NCBI RefSeq assembly: GCF_001280425.1
Contig: NZ_LIUF01000001.1
Location: forward strand, 600,945 to 664,944
Reading direction: 5' to 3'
DNA: 64,000 bases
Origin: Haloarcula rubripromontorii
Lineage (GTDB): Archaea; Halobacteriota; Halobacteria; Halobacteriales; Haloarculaceae
The position numbers and the translations under genes are program-made. The notes beneath the pieces were generated by a model that was not told the DNA's origin, made no database searches, and was given only the letters and a program-made list of their open reading frames with translations. Positions 1-7,713 of the stretch are shown here, in pieces (the stretch's first letter is position 1; each line of letters opens with the position of its first letter).

Positions 1-63
1 GCCGAGTTCCTCGGCGTGCTCTTCGAGGAACTCAGAGGGAAACAGTGTAGTGAGCCGACGCAT
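1..63 (-). mobile_element. IS transposase, N-terminal 21 codons (runs off window)
   Basis: Reading leftward from an ATG at 63, the frame stays open to the window edge and begins MRRLTTLFPSEFLEEHAEEL. From memory this is the usual N-terminus of ISH8-type (IS4 family) transposases of haloarchaea, which would cut and paste the element. Only 21 residues are visible, so the DDE catalytic residues cannot be seen. The gene points away from the hsd genes and its upstream side meets a truncated hsdM. Family assignment rests on recall of the N-terminus; that it is a CDS start is fairly clear. Confidence 0.6.
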
Positions 64-169
64 GATTCTCGATGAGGAGGCTCTGTTGGACACAGCTATC
101 GCCTCCTCATTCCTCTCGAAAAGAAGCCTCGATAAGCCGCTGCTGTCACGCGGTTTCTCTCTTAGCTAA
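64..169. other. IS end / hsdM junction zone
   Basis: No gene fits here. The hsdM reading frame is closed by a TAA at 167-169, and the transposase starts at 63, so the outer end of the insertion sequence must lie in this stretch. The sequence around 85-102 (ctctgttggacacagcta) resembles terminal sequences of haloarchaeal IS elements by recall. The exact inverted repeat and target duplication cannot be fixed without the other end of the element. Confidence 0.45.
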
Positions 170-256
170 AGACGGATGCTACGCGAGTTACAGGCCGAGC
201 GTGACGAGATAGAAGCGCGGATGGATAGCCACATGGGGGCGCTGAACTATGAGTGA
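170..256 (+). pseudogene. hsdM: Type I modification subunit HsdM, C-terminal remnant
   Basis: The frame from 170 reads RRMLRELQAERDEIEARMDS and ends in HMGALNYE followed by TGA at 254-256. Such a charged coiled tail is typical of the end of HsdM, the N6-adenine methyltransferase subunit of type I restriction-modification systems. Its stop overlaps the hsdS start (ATGAGTGA), the normal hsdM-hsdS coupling. The frame is closed by TAA at 167 and the start of an IS transposase lies just upstream, so the gene appears cut by the insertion. The catalytic NPPY-bearing part, if it survives, would be left of the IS, outside the window. Confidence 0.65.
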
Positions 257-1562
257 GGAAGTCGGACTGGACGAGAGACTGGATGATTCAGAGGACGAAC
301 AGGGACAGAAGTGGCGAGAGGTGCGGCTTGAAGATGTATCTCGAAAGCGGTCGGAGAACGTTGACCCGCAGGAAGTGGACTTGGATATGCATGTTGGACT
401 CGAACATATCGACCCCAACACGCCGTACCCGGAGTGGGAACCGGTTGGCGGCCTATCAAGCACTAAACGACGTTTCGAGGCCGGAGATATTCTGTTCGCA
501 AAACTCCGGCCCAACCTTGAGAAATCCGCACAGCCCGATTTCGAGGGCGTTGCTTCGACTGACATATTCCCAATCGTCGCGGAAGAGGGTATCAACGCAA
601 AGTACCTGCTGTACCGATTGAGTTCAAAACCAGCCTACGATTACGCCCGACGTACCTCGGCTGGTACCCGTATGCCACGTACCTCATGGAACCTCTTCAG
701 TAACTTTGAGTTTGACCTTTCACCGCTTGAGGAACAACGCCGAATCGCCACCGTCCTTCACAACGTTGACCAAGCGATTCAGAAGACCAAGGGAATCATC
801 GAACAAACAAAATCGGTGAGGGATGGACTAAGACAAAACGTGTTCTCTCAGGGTATCCGGCCTGATGGTAGATTCCGAAATTTAGATGGAAGCGAATTAA
901 AAGAAACTCGGATTGGAAAAATCCCACCGAGTTGGCGTTTCCTCCGGCTTGATGAGGTTTGTTCAGATGTAGTTGATTGCTTAAATACCACGCCAGAATA
1001 TTCCGATGATGGGATACGAGTGATTCTAACCTCAGAAATTGAGGAAGGGAGATACAATCCCGAAGAGTCGCCCTATGTCTCAGAGGAAGTGTATGAAGAC
1101 CGGATTAGACGAATTGAGCCAAAACCGGACGACGTAGTTTTCACGCGTGAAGCACCAATCGGGGAAGCGTTCAAAATCCCTGAGGGAGAACGCTTGTGTC
1201 TCGGTCAACGTACAATGCAACTCCGTCCGGAAGCCGGAGTATTAAATTCGCACTATCTGTTAGAACTATTATACTCCGAGAAAATGCAGAGTTGGTATCG
1301 AAGAGTAGCAGTTGGTTCCACTACCAAACATATGCGTGTGGAAGATGTTGAGGGAATGAAAATCCCTGTTCCACCCATTGACGAGCAAGAGCAAATTGCC
1401 GCCTTGTTGGGTAGCTATCGTGAATATGTGGAAGCAAATATGGAACATTCTGCTCAACTCAAGCGATTGAAAGAAGGCCTCATGCAAGACCTGCTGTCGG
1501 GAACAGTCAGAACGGCCGACACGAATATCGAGGTACCGGAGGAAATCGCACAGCATGGCTGA
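249..1562 (+). CDS. hsdS: Type I restriction-modification specificity subunit HsdS
   Basis: This 437-residue protein has the two-fold layout of HsdS: a first target-recognition domain (about residues 20-145), a central conserved helix region (SPLEEQRRIATVLHNVDQ, about 158-215), a second recognition domain (about 220-370) and a distal conserved region (PPIDEQEQIAALL, about 375-425). HsdS binds the bipartite DNA target and scaffolds HsdM and HsdR. The start overlaps the hsdM stop, and its own stop overlaps the hsdR start by 8 bases, so translation is coupled. DNA for the second recognition domain (about 850-1500) is visibly richer in A and T than the first half, as expected when recognition domains are swapped. 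Length is normal. Confidence 0.93.
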   Translation: MSEEVGLDERLDDSEDEQGQKWREVRLEDVSRKRSENVDPQEVDLDMHVGLEHIDPNTPYPEWEPVGGLSSTKRRFEAGDILFAKLRPNLEKSAQPDFEGVASTDIFPIVAEEGINAKYLLYRLSSKPAYDYARRTSAGTRMPRTSWNLFSNFEFDLSPLEEQRRIATVLHNVDQAIQKTKGIIEQTKSVRDGLRQNVFSQGIRPDGRFRNLDGSELKETRIGKIPPSWRFLRLDEVCSDVVDCLNTTPEYSDDGIRVILTSEIEEGRYNPEESPYVSEEVYEDRIRRIEPKPDDVVFTREAPIGEAFKIPEGERLCLGQRTMQLRPEAGVLNSHYLLELLYSEKMQSWYRRVAVGSTTKHMRVEDVEGMKIPVPPIDEQEQIAALLGSYREYVEANMEHSAQLKRLKEGLMQDLLSGTVRTADTNIEVPEEIAQHG

Positions 1563-4530
1563 CCACCCATCCGAAGAGGGCGTAGAACACTCGCTTCTGT
1601 CGTGGCTCGATACCGTCGGGTGGGATACCTACGGAGAGGACGGCGACCGTGGGGCGAGCGCCCTCGACGCCGCGTATGACCGGCAGAGCCACGAAGTCGT
1701 CTACTGGGACCTGCTGGCCGAACAAGTCGTCGCGCTGAACAAGGACGTGACCGAGGAAAACGTCGAGAAATTCATCTCGTCCTTGAAACGTGACCTTGAT
1801 TCCGAGAACCTGATGGACGGCAACCGCGCGTTCCACCAGTTGCTCACCAAAGGGAAGACCTTCACCGTCCGGCGCGACGACGGCGTGACGAAGACCGTCT
1901 ACGTAGACCTGATTGACTACGAGAACCCCGAGAACAATGCCTTCCACGCCGTGAATCAGTTCTCGGTGTCGCGGGAGACGACCATCCGTCCGGACGTGAA
2001 CCTGTTCGTCAACGGGATTCCGCTCGTGACGATGGAACTGAAGAGCCGGGCGCAGGACAACGACTGGCACGACGCCGTGAGCGACCTTCTGGCCTACGAA
2101 GACGACGTACCTCGACTGTTCGTCCCCGGCCTGTTCAACGTCGCCGCCGACACGATGGAACTCCGATACGGTGCGGTCGGCGCACCGCGCGAGTTCTACG
2201 AGCCGTGGAACGACGCCCCGGAGAAGTTCGAGGACGACAACGAAATGCGCCAAGCCGTGAAGGCGCTGTGCAATCCCGGCTCCCTTCTGGACCTGCTGAG
2301 GAACTTCGTCTTCTACGAGCGCCGCGCTGGCGGGGACGCGAAAATCGTCCCCCGGTACATGCAGTACTACGCCGTGAACGCGATTCTCGACCGCGTGGGG
2401 GAGGGCGAAGACAAGACCGGCCTTATCTGGCATACGCAGGGGTCGGGGAAGTCCTTCACCATGCTCTACGCCGCCGAGAACCTGCTATCCCGCGACATGG
2501 CCGACAATCCGCAGGTCTTCATTATCGTGGACACGGACAAACTGAACTCCCAAATGCGGGACCAACTGGCGAACCTCTCCCTCGAACGGTGGACCGAAGC
2601 CACGGGTATCGACCACCTCGAAGAACTCATAGAAGAGGGTCAGAGCGAACTCGTCCTTACGACCATTCAGAAGTTTCAGGACGTAGAGCCGGACACGCAG
2701 GGCAACGACGAGGTAATCGTCATGAGCGACGAGGCCCACCGGTTTATGGAAGCCGACCTTGGCAGTCGTCTCGACAACGCGCTTCCGGACTGCTACCACT
2801 TCGGTTTCACCGGCACCCCGGTCAGAGAAGGAGAGACACAGAAGGCCCGAAACACCTTCCGCGAGTTCTCGCCTGACGGCGAAGACTACCGAACCGGCGA
2901 ACGGTACCTACACCAGTACACGGTCAAGGAAGGTATCGAGGACGGCCTGATTCTCCCGGTCTACTTCACGCTCCGGCACGAGATGGAATGGCAGATAGAC
3001 GAGGCCGGGCTGGACGACGAGTTCGACCAAGAGTTTCGGGGCCTCACCAAAGACGAGAAGCGCGAGTTCATCCGCGAAGCGGTCAACACGACCACGCTCG
3101 CAGAAATCGAACCCCGCGTAGACAAGGCCGTCGAGGAAATCGACCAGCATTACGACGACCACGTTTCCCCGAACGGCTGGAAGGGGATGGTCGTCACACC
3201 GAGCCGCCGGTCAGCGGCCATGTACGGCCAGCGACTCACCGACCGTCGCGGCGAGGACGAAGTGGAAGTCCTCTACACCACGACGAACGACGACCCGGAC
3301 CTGATTCAGCAGTTCCATACCGACCCTGACGAGCGCGACAGTATCATCAAGTCGTTCAAAGAAGACGAGGACCCGAAACTGCTGGTCGTCCACAACATGC
3401 TGTTGACGGGCTTCGACGCCCCGATTCTGAAGACCATCTACCTCGACCGGAACCTCAAGAACCACACGCTCATGCAGGCTATCGCCCGGACGAACCGACC
3501 CGCCGAGGGCAAGGAGAACGGCGAGATAGTGGACTTCCAAGGCGTCTTCGAGAACATCGACGAGGCGCTGGACTACGACGACGAGACGAAAGCCTACGCC
3601 GCCCGCGACAAGAGCGAACTCTTCGAGGACCTGAAAGACCAGTTGGAAACGGTCATGGAAATCTTCGAGGGGATACCGAAGAACGACACCCAAGAGGCGG
3701 CCTACGAGGCCGTAGAACGCGTCAGCACCCATCCCGAACGCCGCCAGTTCAAACAGGGCTTCCGACGGCTACAATCGCTCTACGAGTCCGTTGCGCCCGA
3801 CAAGCGGCTCATAGAGAGCGGAATCGAAGACGACTACAAGTGGTTGAGTCGGGTCCACGTCGCGTTCAAGCGAACCACGTCCGGCGACGACGACCCCGAA
3901 GAGGACATGCAGGAGAAGACCCGCGAGATAATCAGCGAGAACGTCGAAATCGGGGAAATCAAGCGGGACTTCCCGACGTACAAACTCGGTGAGGAATACC
4001 TCGAAGACGTAGAGGGACTGGACAACCCCGGCGTGAAGGCCTCGCAAATTGCCCACGCGACCCGCGAACACTTGCACCCTCGGGAGAACCAGAACCCCCG
4101 CTACAAGCGTTTGAGCGAGCGCGTGACGGACATAGTGGAACGCTGGCAGGGAGACGAGATAGGCGACCCCGAAGCCGTTGAAGCCCTCAAGGCCGTCGAA
4201 GAGGAGATTCTGGAAGTGGAAGCCGAGGCCAACGAGAGAGGGATGGAAGCCGCCGAGTTCGCTATCTACACCCACCTGACCGAAGAGACAACTGAGACAA
4301 TCGACTCCGAAGAACAGGCCGAAGCCGTGGCCGAGGAAATTGTCTCGCAGTTCCGCGACCGTGTGGACCGAGGATACCACGGCTGGAAGACGAACCAACA
4401 AACAATCGCTGAAATTGAGCGTATCCTGCTGGACGTGCTGGTCAAGCAGTACGACCTTGGACGCTTGATTCAGGACGACGACGATTTCGTAGACGCGATT
4501 CGGAACTACCTCATAGCGAACAATGGCTAA
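1555..4530 (+). CDS. hsdR: Type I restriction endonuclease subunit HsdR
   Basis: The 991-residue product carries an N-terminal PD-(D/E)xK nuclease signature (D147 in RPDVNLF, then E161 and K163 in MELKSR), followed by an SF2 helicase motor: Walker A TQGSGKS near 294-300, the DEAH-like box MSDEAHRF, FTGTP, and the motif VI region QAIARTNRPAEG. HsdR translocates DNA and cleaves it when bound to M2S. All key residues are present and length is normal, so this gene looks intact. It overlaps hsdS upstream and the metallopeptidase gene downstream (ATGGCTAA at 4523-4530). With hsdM interrupted, HsdR may have no working partner unless another HsdM is supplied. Confidence 0.95.
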   Translation: MADHPSEEGVEHSLLSWLDTVGWDTYGEDGDRGASALDAAYDRQSHEVVYWDLLAEQVVALNKDVTEENVEKFISSLKRDLDSENLMDGNRAFHQLLTKGKTFTVRRDDGVTKTVYVDLIDYENPENNAFHAVNQFSVSRETTIRPDVNLFVNGIPLVTMELKSRAQDNDWHDAVSDLLAYEDDVPRLFVPGLFNVAADTMELRYGAVGAPREFYEPWNDAPEKFEDDNEMRQAVKALCNPGSLLDLLRNFVFYERRAGGDAKIVPRYMQYYAVNAILDRVGEGEDKTGLIWHTQGSGKSFTMLYAAENLLSRDMADNPQVFIIVDTDKLNSQMRDQLANLSLERWTEATGIDHLEELIEEGQSELVLTTIQKFQDVEPDTQGNDEVIVMSDEAHRFMEADLGSRLDNALPDCYHFGFTGTPVREGETQKARNTFREFSPDGEDYRTGERYLHQYTVKEGIEDGLILPVYFTLRHEMEWQIDEAGLDDEFDQEFRGLTKDEKREFIREAVNTTTLAEIEPRVDKAVEEIDQHYDDHVSPNGWKGMVVTPSRRSAAMYGQRLTDRRGEDEVEVLYTTTNDDPDLIQQFHTDPDERDSIIKSFKEDEDPKLLVVHNMLLTGFDAPILKTIYLDRNLKNHTLMQAIARTNRPAEGKENGEIVDFQGVFENIDEALDYDDETKAYAARDKSELFEDLKDQLETVMEIFEGIPKNDTQEAAYEAVERVSTHPERRQFKQGFRRLQSLYESVAPDKRLIESGIEDDYKWLSRVHVAFKRTTSGDDDPEEDMQEKTREIISENVEIGEIKRDFPTYKLGEEYLEDVEGLDNPGVKASQIAHATREHLHPRENQNPRYKRLSERVTDIVERWQGDEIGDPEAVEALKAVEEEILEVEAEANERGMEAAEFAIYTHLTEETTETIDSEEQAEAVAEEIVSQFRDRVDRGYHGWKTNQQTIAEIERILLDVLVKQYDLGRLIQDDDDFVDAIRNYLIANNG

Positions 4531-5245
4531 AGCACAACCCCGACAAATCGACCTGTTGGGGAATCCCATTGAGTACGAGGTACGCCGCAGTGCCGACGCC
4601 AATGAGCCGCGTATCGACGTGGACATTCATGGCGTAACGGTCGTCCTTCCCGAGTCCGAGGACGCTCGTCCATCGAGATTGCTGAAGGAGAACGCGGCGT
4701 GGGTCGTGGACCAGCAACGGAAGTACGACACCTACCGTGAGCAAGTCCCCGACCGGACCTTCGAGGCTGGCGAGTCCTTTCCATTCCTCGGCCAAGACCG
4801 AGAACTCGTCATAGAGCCACGCCGAAAGCACGAGGTAGACGAAGACTCGATTCGTCTCCGAAAGAGCGCCGTTGAACAGTCCTCGGTGAAGCGAGTTCTG
4901 GAAAACTTCTACCGGAGCCGGGCACGGGACCACCTCACCGAACGTATCGACTACTACGCCGGACGCATGGGCGTCGAGTACAAGAAACTCGAACTCCGGA
5001 ACCAGCGAACCCGGTGGGGCAGTTGTTCGACCGGCGGGACGATTAGCCTGAACTGGCGGCTCATTCTGGCCCCGCCCAAGGTTGTCGATTATCTCGTTGT
5101 TCACGAACTCGCCCACCTGACCGAACAGCACCACGGCAGGGAGTTCTGGAAGTTGGTCGGGGAACACGTCCCTGACTACAAGGCAAAGGCCGAGTGGTTA
5201 GAACAGAACAGCGCGAGGCTGATTTTCAGTGAAGAAGACGTGTGA
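4523..5245 (+). CDS. DUF45 (YgjP/WLM-like) zinc metallopeptidase
   Basis: A 240-residue protein whose C-terminal half matches the DUF45/YgjP family: RNQRTRWGSCS near 160-170, then the gluzincin zinc motif VVHELAHL (HExxH, about 192-199) and a downstream H-x8-W helix. The family shares the SprT-like fold, and genes of this kind are often carried in type I restriction loci. Substrate is unknown; a role in processing stalled HsdR or DNA-protein crosslinks is only a guess. The start codon overlaps the hsdR stop, so it belongs to the hsd operon. Catalytic residues are intact. Confidence 0.88.
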   Translation: MAKAQPRQIDLLGNPIEYEVRRSADANEPRIDVDIHGVTVVLPESEDARPSRLLKENAAWVVDQQRKYDTYREQVPDRTFEAGESFPFLGQDRELVIEPRRKHEVDEDSIRLRKSAVEQSSVKRVLENFYRSRARDHLTERIDYYAGRMGVEYKKLELRNQRTRWGSCSTGGTISLNWRLILAPPKVVDYLVVHELAHLTEQHHGREFWKLVGEHVPDYKAKAEWLEQNSARLIFSEEDV

Positions 5246-5285
5246 TTACACACGAAGTGGATTCTGACCATACTTGACCAGTCGA

Positions 5286-5489
5286 TTAGACCCGTCTACT
5301 TGCTCCCGAATCCAACCAATCATTGAAAGCCATCTCACACAGGGAACACAAGCCAAACGTGTACTCTTCAGAGTCAGCACAAGGGCTGTTCCGAGCGACG
5401 TGTGCATAGTTGATATAGGCATATCCGACAGCGGTGTCGAAGTCACGACCGCACCGCTCACACTTGCCATGTTTCTGATTTCGTTTCAT
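5286..5489 (-). CDS. Small zinc-finger protein, function unknown
   Basis: A 67-residue protein beginning MKRNQKHGKCERCGRDF. It has two cysteine pairs, CERC near residue 10 and CSLC near residue 50, plus an unpaired cysteine, suggesting one treble-clef or zinc-ribbon site. A further in-frame ATG at 5513 would add eight residues; I chose 5489 because the KRNQKHGKC start gives a compact domain. It converges on the hsd operon across a 40-base gap and lies in the accessory block. No family is recognised. Confidence 0.6.
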   Translation of the reverse strand: MKRNQKHGKCERCGRDFDTAVGYAYINYAHVARNSPCADSEEYTFGLCSLCEMAFNDWLDSGASRRV

Positions 5490-5549
5490 TAGACTGTGGA
5501 TAGTTACGAGCAATCGAGTTCAGTTTGGATAGTGTTGTCCGACATGTTC

Positions 5550-6056
5550 TCACCATGAAAGCGGGTCTTGAAGCGTTCTGCCGTCAATTGCGGGGTCGCC
5601 ATTGGCCTTCACGTTGATTTCTCCCGAGGTGTTCATACGATGGCGGTAGACTGTATAGATTCCTTCCCACCTACACCTAATACGAACCCCCTCTCGCTCG
5701 GACTCGAACACAGTGGGGTCGGCCCTCACCAGTTCATATTTTCCACGACTTGACTCCTTCAGAATCCCGAACCGAAGGCAATCATTGATGAACTCGTTAA
5801 GAGATACGTCTATTTCCTTGTGGTATTCTGGATACACGGTCTGTTCTAACGGCAGGTGACCCGTTCTGCCTTCAATCAGGTACTTTTCTTCGTCGGACAA
5901 CACACGCTGTCGGATTTTTCGTTTGATTTCCCACCGGGCTAACGGAACCAGTTCACGCCCTTGTGGCCCTTCTCTAATGAAAACTGATTCAAGGTCTAAT
6001 TCCTCGTACTTGTCCCTCAAGTCATTGCAGACCGATTGCCGAACATTTCGTTCCAT
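5550..6056 (-). CDS. Hypothetical protein, 168 residues
   Basis: The product begins MERNVRQSVCNDLRDKYEEL and is rich in charged residues without membrane segments or cysteine pairs. A middle helix (RWEIKRKIRQRVLSDEEKYL) followed by a region with alternating helix and strand could be a winged-helix-like fold, but I cannot name a family. The reading frame has haloarchaeal character although codon use is poorer in GC than in the core chromosome. It stands alone on the minus strand, 183 bases from the next gene upstream. Real gene likely; role unknown. Confidence 0.6.
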   Translation of the reverse strand: MERNVRQSVCNDLRDKYEELDLESVFIREGPQGRELVPLARWEIKRKIRQRVLSDEEKYLIEGRTGHLPLEQTVYPEYHKEIDVSLNEFINDCLRFGILKESSRGKYELVRADPTVFESEREGVRIRCRWEGIYTVYRHRMNTSGEINVKANGDPAIDGRTLQDPLSW

Positions 6057-6240
6057 CGCATACTACAACTGGTTCAGCAGATACTTAACTCATTTCATGA
6101 CAGCAATAATATGTGAATAGGGATAATGAGAGAGAAAACAGGCATATGGGCGCTATTAGGGCTATCAGATTAATACGCCATAATTAAACAAGTCTGATAT
6201 TACGGGCATATTCTCGTTCTCAGTCCAACCCGTCGTCTGT

Positions 6241-6522
6241 TCAATTCGAGGGACGGCTTCGGGCTATCGCCGTCACCGAGACGAGTTTCCCCTGCCAGTA
6301 CACCGCTTCCACAAGTACCTCGTCAGCACCGTCCGTCTCGTTGCTGATAGCCCTATCAGCGCACTCGTCACACCAGACTCGTCGGAGCGTCCATCCGCCA
6401 CGCTCGTAGTAGGTCCCGTAGGCGACCGCCTTGTCGCCGGTCCTGATTCCCCTGTTGCACCGGTCGCAGATGTGGCCCACCTGTACGCCGTTCAGAGCCG
6501 CCGCCGGGGACGGTCGAGTCAT
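6241..6522 (-). CDS. Small zinc-finger protein downstream of SWIM gene
   Basis: This 93-residue protein has CDRC near residue 19 and CDEC near residue 51, with GDKAVAYGTYYERGGW between, a two-knuckle zinc-binding module seen in many uncharacterised haloarchaeal accessory proteins. Its ATG overlaps the TGA of the upstream SWIM gene (ATGA at 6519-6522), so the two are translationally coupled and probably act together or are at least co-expressed. Nucleic-acid or protein binding is plausible from the fold; nothing more specific can be said. Confidence 0.72.
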   Translation of the reverse strand: MTRPSPAAALNGVQVGHICDRCNRGIRTGDKAVAYGTYYERGGWTLRRVWCDECADRAISNETDGADEVLVEAVYWQGKLVSVTAIARSRPSN

Positions 6523-6986
6523 TCGCCCTCACCCGGCAGGTCACGGCGACCAACGTTGTAGCAGTCGAAGCACGGGAAGTCGTGGTCGTCGCACCAGCAC
6601 CCGTCTTCGTCGTCGTCCCCGGTGGTGAACGAGGCCAAAGTCACGCCGCCGTCGGTCGCGGCAACCTTCGGCGTCCCTTCGACGTGCTGACCGAGTTGGG
6701 CGTCTACCTCGTCGGCGTCAATCCATGCGGGGATAGCCCACTGACCGGTGGCGAACCGAACGCGCCGTTCATGCTTACAGAGTTCGCCGTCCTTGAGGTT
6801 GTACTGCTTGTCCGGACACGTACAGCGCCCTTCGAGGGCGTCCACACGGTACTCTGACCCGCTCTGCGTCGTCACCGAGTACATGTCGCCCCCGACCGGA
6901 AGGGTCGTCATGTACTCTGTCAAGGCGCGTACATCGCGCTGTTCGAGGTCGGTACTCTCATGCCTCTCGGCAGACGTAGTTTGCAT
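6519..6986 (-). CDS. SWIM zinc-finger domain protein
   Basis: The 155-residue protein contains a SWIM signature, CTCPDKQYNLKDGELCKH at about residues 55-72 (CxC-xn-CxH), within YRVDALEGRCTCPD. SWIM domains bind DNA or protein partners and occur in mobile-element and recombination proteins. A second cysteine-rich cluster (CWCDDHDFPCFDCYNVG) lies near the C-terminus, after an acidic linker. The start is followed upstream by a leader with alternative hairpins (6988-7037). It is the first gene of a two-gene operon with the 93-residue zinc-finger protein. Confidence 0.82.
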   Translation of the reverse strand: MQTTSAERHESTDLEQRDVRALTEYMTTLPVGGDMYSVTTQSGSEYRVDALEGRCTCPDKQYNLKDGELCKHERRVRFATGQWAIPAWIDADEVDAQLGQHVEGTPKVAATDGGVTLASFTTGDDDEDGCWCDDHDFPCFDCYNVGRRDLPGEGE

Positions 6987-6987
6987 T

Positions 6988-7037
6988 GGCTTTCACTCCC
7001 GAAAGCCACTGTCCGGCGTCCCAAGCGCCGGGCTTTC
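6988..7037 (-). promoter_or_regulatory. SWIM-gene leader with two competing hairpins
   Basis: In the transcribed (minus) sense the leader reads GAAAGCC (7037-7031), GGCTTTC (7007-7001), GGGAGT, GAAAGCC (6994-6988), then A and the ATG at 6986. The central GGCTTTC can pair with either flanking GAAAGCC, never both. The upstream hairpin also has a CGGCG/CGCCG inner stem; the downstream one has a 6-base loop that is exactly the Shine-Dalgarno-like GGGAGT. This is the geometry of a translational switch. Pairing is seen directly; switching is inferred. Confidence 0.5.
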
Positions 7038-7075
7038 TCGTAGTGAGATTGCCCCGAAGAGACAGTGACTCCGTA

Positions 7076-7127
7076 CTATAGAGTAGGTGCCGTGGGATTA
7101 TAATTGTAGGGAATTATAACTCTATAG
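7076..7127. promoter_or_regulatory. AT-rich inverted repeat, probable operator/promoter
   Basis: CTATAGAG (7076-7083) and CTCTATAG (7120-7127) are perfect inverted repeats. Between them lie ATTATAAT (7097-7104) and GAATTATAAC (7111-7120), both TATA-like. The block sits about 40 bases before the leader hairpins of the minus-strand SWIM gene, so it can hold its TATA box and an operator. The adjacent winged-helix repressor gene is a natural candidate to bind it; that link is inference. Confidence 0.45.
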
Positions 7128-7332
7128 ACAATGCGCGTGAAGAATCGGGGGTCACTCACATAGACGCACAGCGCCTCATAGCGAACATCAGAAACGACGG
7201 CCCAAACCACTCGGTCGGGCTTCGACCACGCTCACACACTACTCACGCCGCTCTCACGGCTCGCTGTCGGTGCTACTACCCTCGGAAGTCAGGGTAGAAG
7301 TGTTCTCTTTCCGGTTTAGGGGATGTACGGAG

Positions 7333-7602
7333 TCAGTTGTCGTCGTCGGGTTCGAGTTCAGCCGCGTCGAGTTGGCCGTCGAGATACTGTTTGCCTTCGT
7401 CAGTAAGGACGTACACTCCGTTGCCGAGAAAACGAACAAGTCCATGTGATTCTAACTTTTTGACACGTTGATGGATGTGAGAACGACCGAAGCGAACGTC
7501 TTCGTTTCTTGATATGGTAGTAGGGGTACCGGATTCGTTATCGCGTAGAAACTCAAGTATCCGCTCGTCCGCGATAGTCATCCAATCTGCGGATTTTCGC
7601 AT
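7333..7602 (-). CDS. PhiH1-repressor-like winged-helix transcriptional regulator
   Basis: An 89-residue protein: ADERILEFLRDNESGTPTTI, a recognition segment (FGRSHIHQRVKKLESHGLV, about residues 38-56) and a wing ending VYVLTDEGKQYLDG. This is the compact winged helix-turn-helix of the halophage PhiH1 repressor family, common in haloarchaeal proviruses and integrated elements. It lies back to back with a lipoprotein gene across about 110 bases that contain an inverted repeat, so autoregulation is likely. An acidic tail ends the protein. It probably keeps accessory genes of this element silent. Confidence 0.82.
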   Translation of the reverse strand: MRKSADWMTIADERILEFLRDNESGTPTTISRNEDVRFGRSHIHQRVKKLESHGLVRFLGNGVYVLTDEGKQYLDGQLDAAELEPDDDN

Positions 7603-7632
7603 TGCCGGAGAGTCGCGCTAATCGTCGTTACA

Positions 7633-7646
7633 TACCACGAATGGTA
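7633..7646. promoter_or_regulatory. Inverted repeat between divergent genes, candidate operator
   Basis: TACCA-CGAA-TGGTA is a perfect 5-base inverted repeat located 30 bases upstream of the repressor start (7602) and about 70 bases upstream of the lipoprotein start (7714). Position and symmetry fit a site for the dimeric winged-helix repressor. Short palindromes occur by chance, so confidence is modest. Confidence 0.35.
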
Positions 7647-7713
7647 CACTACAAACAACTTAGCGTTGACTACAGTAACAATTATGTGCGCCCCATGTCA
7701 CGTTAGTATCGAA

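Larger units (their letters stand above)
6987..7332. other. Intergenic region with SWIM-operon promoter
   Basis: No gene is supported in these 346 bases. The part next to the SWIM gene holds the leader hairpins; 7076-7127 is an AT-rich block with inverted repeats and TATA-like sequences suitable for the minus-strand promoter. The part from about 7140 to 7332 shows no clear structure beyond being downstream of the repressor gene. Confidence 0.6.

Noticed and set aside
1507-2433. Long minus-strand frame opposite hsdR (308 codons)
   Set aside because: Opposite-strand frames are expected in GC-rich haloarchaeal genes because stop codons are rare in the complementary phases; the plus-strand HsdR frame has clear motifs.
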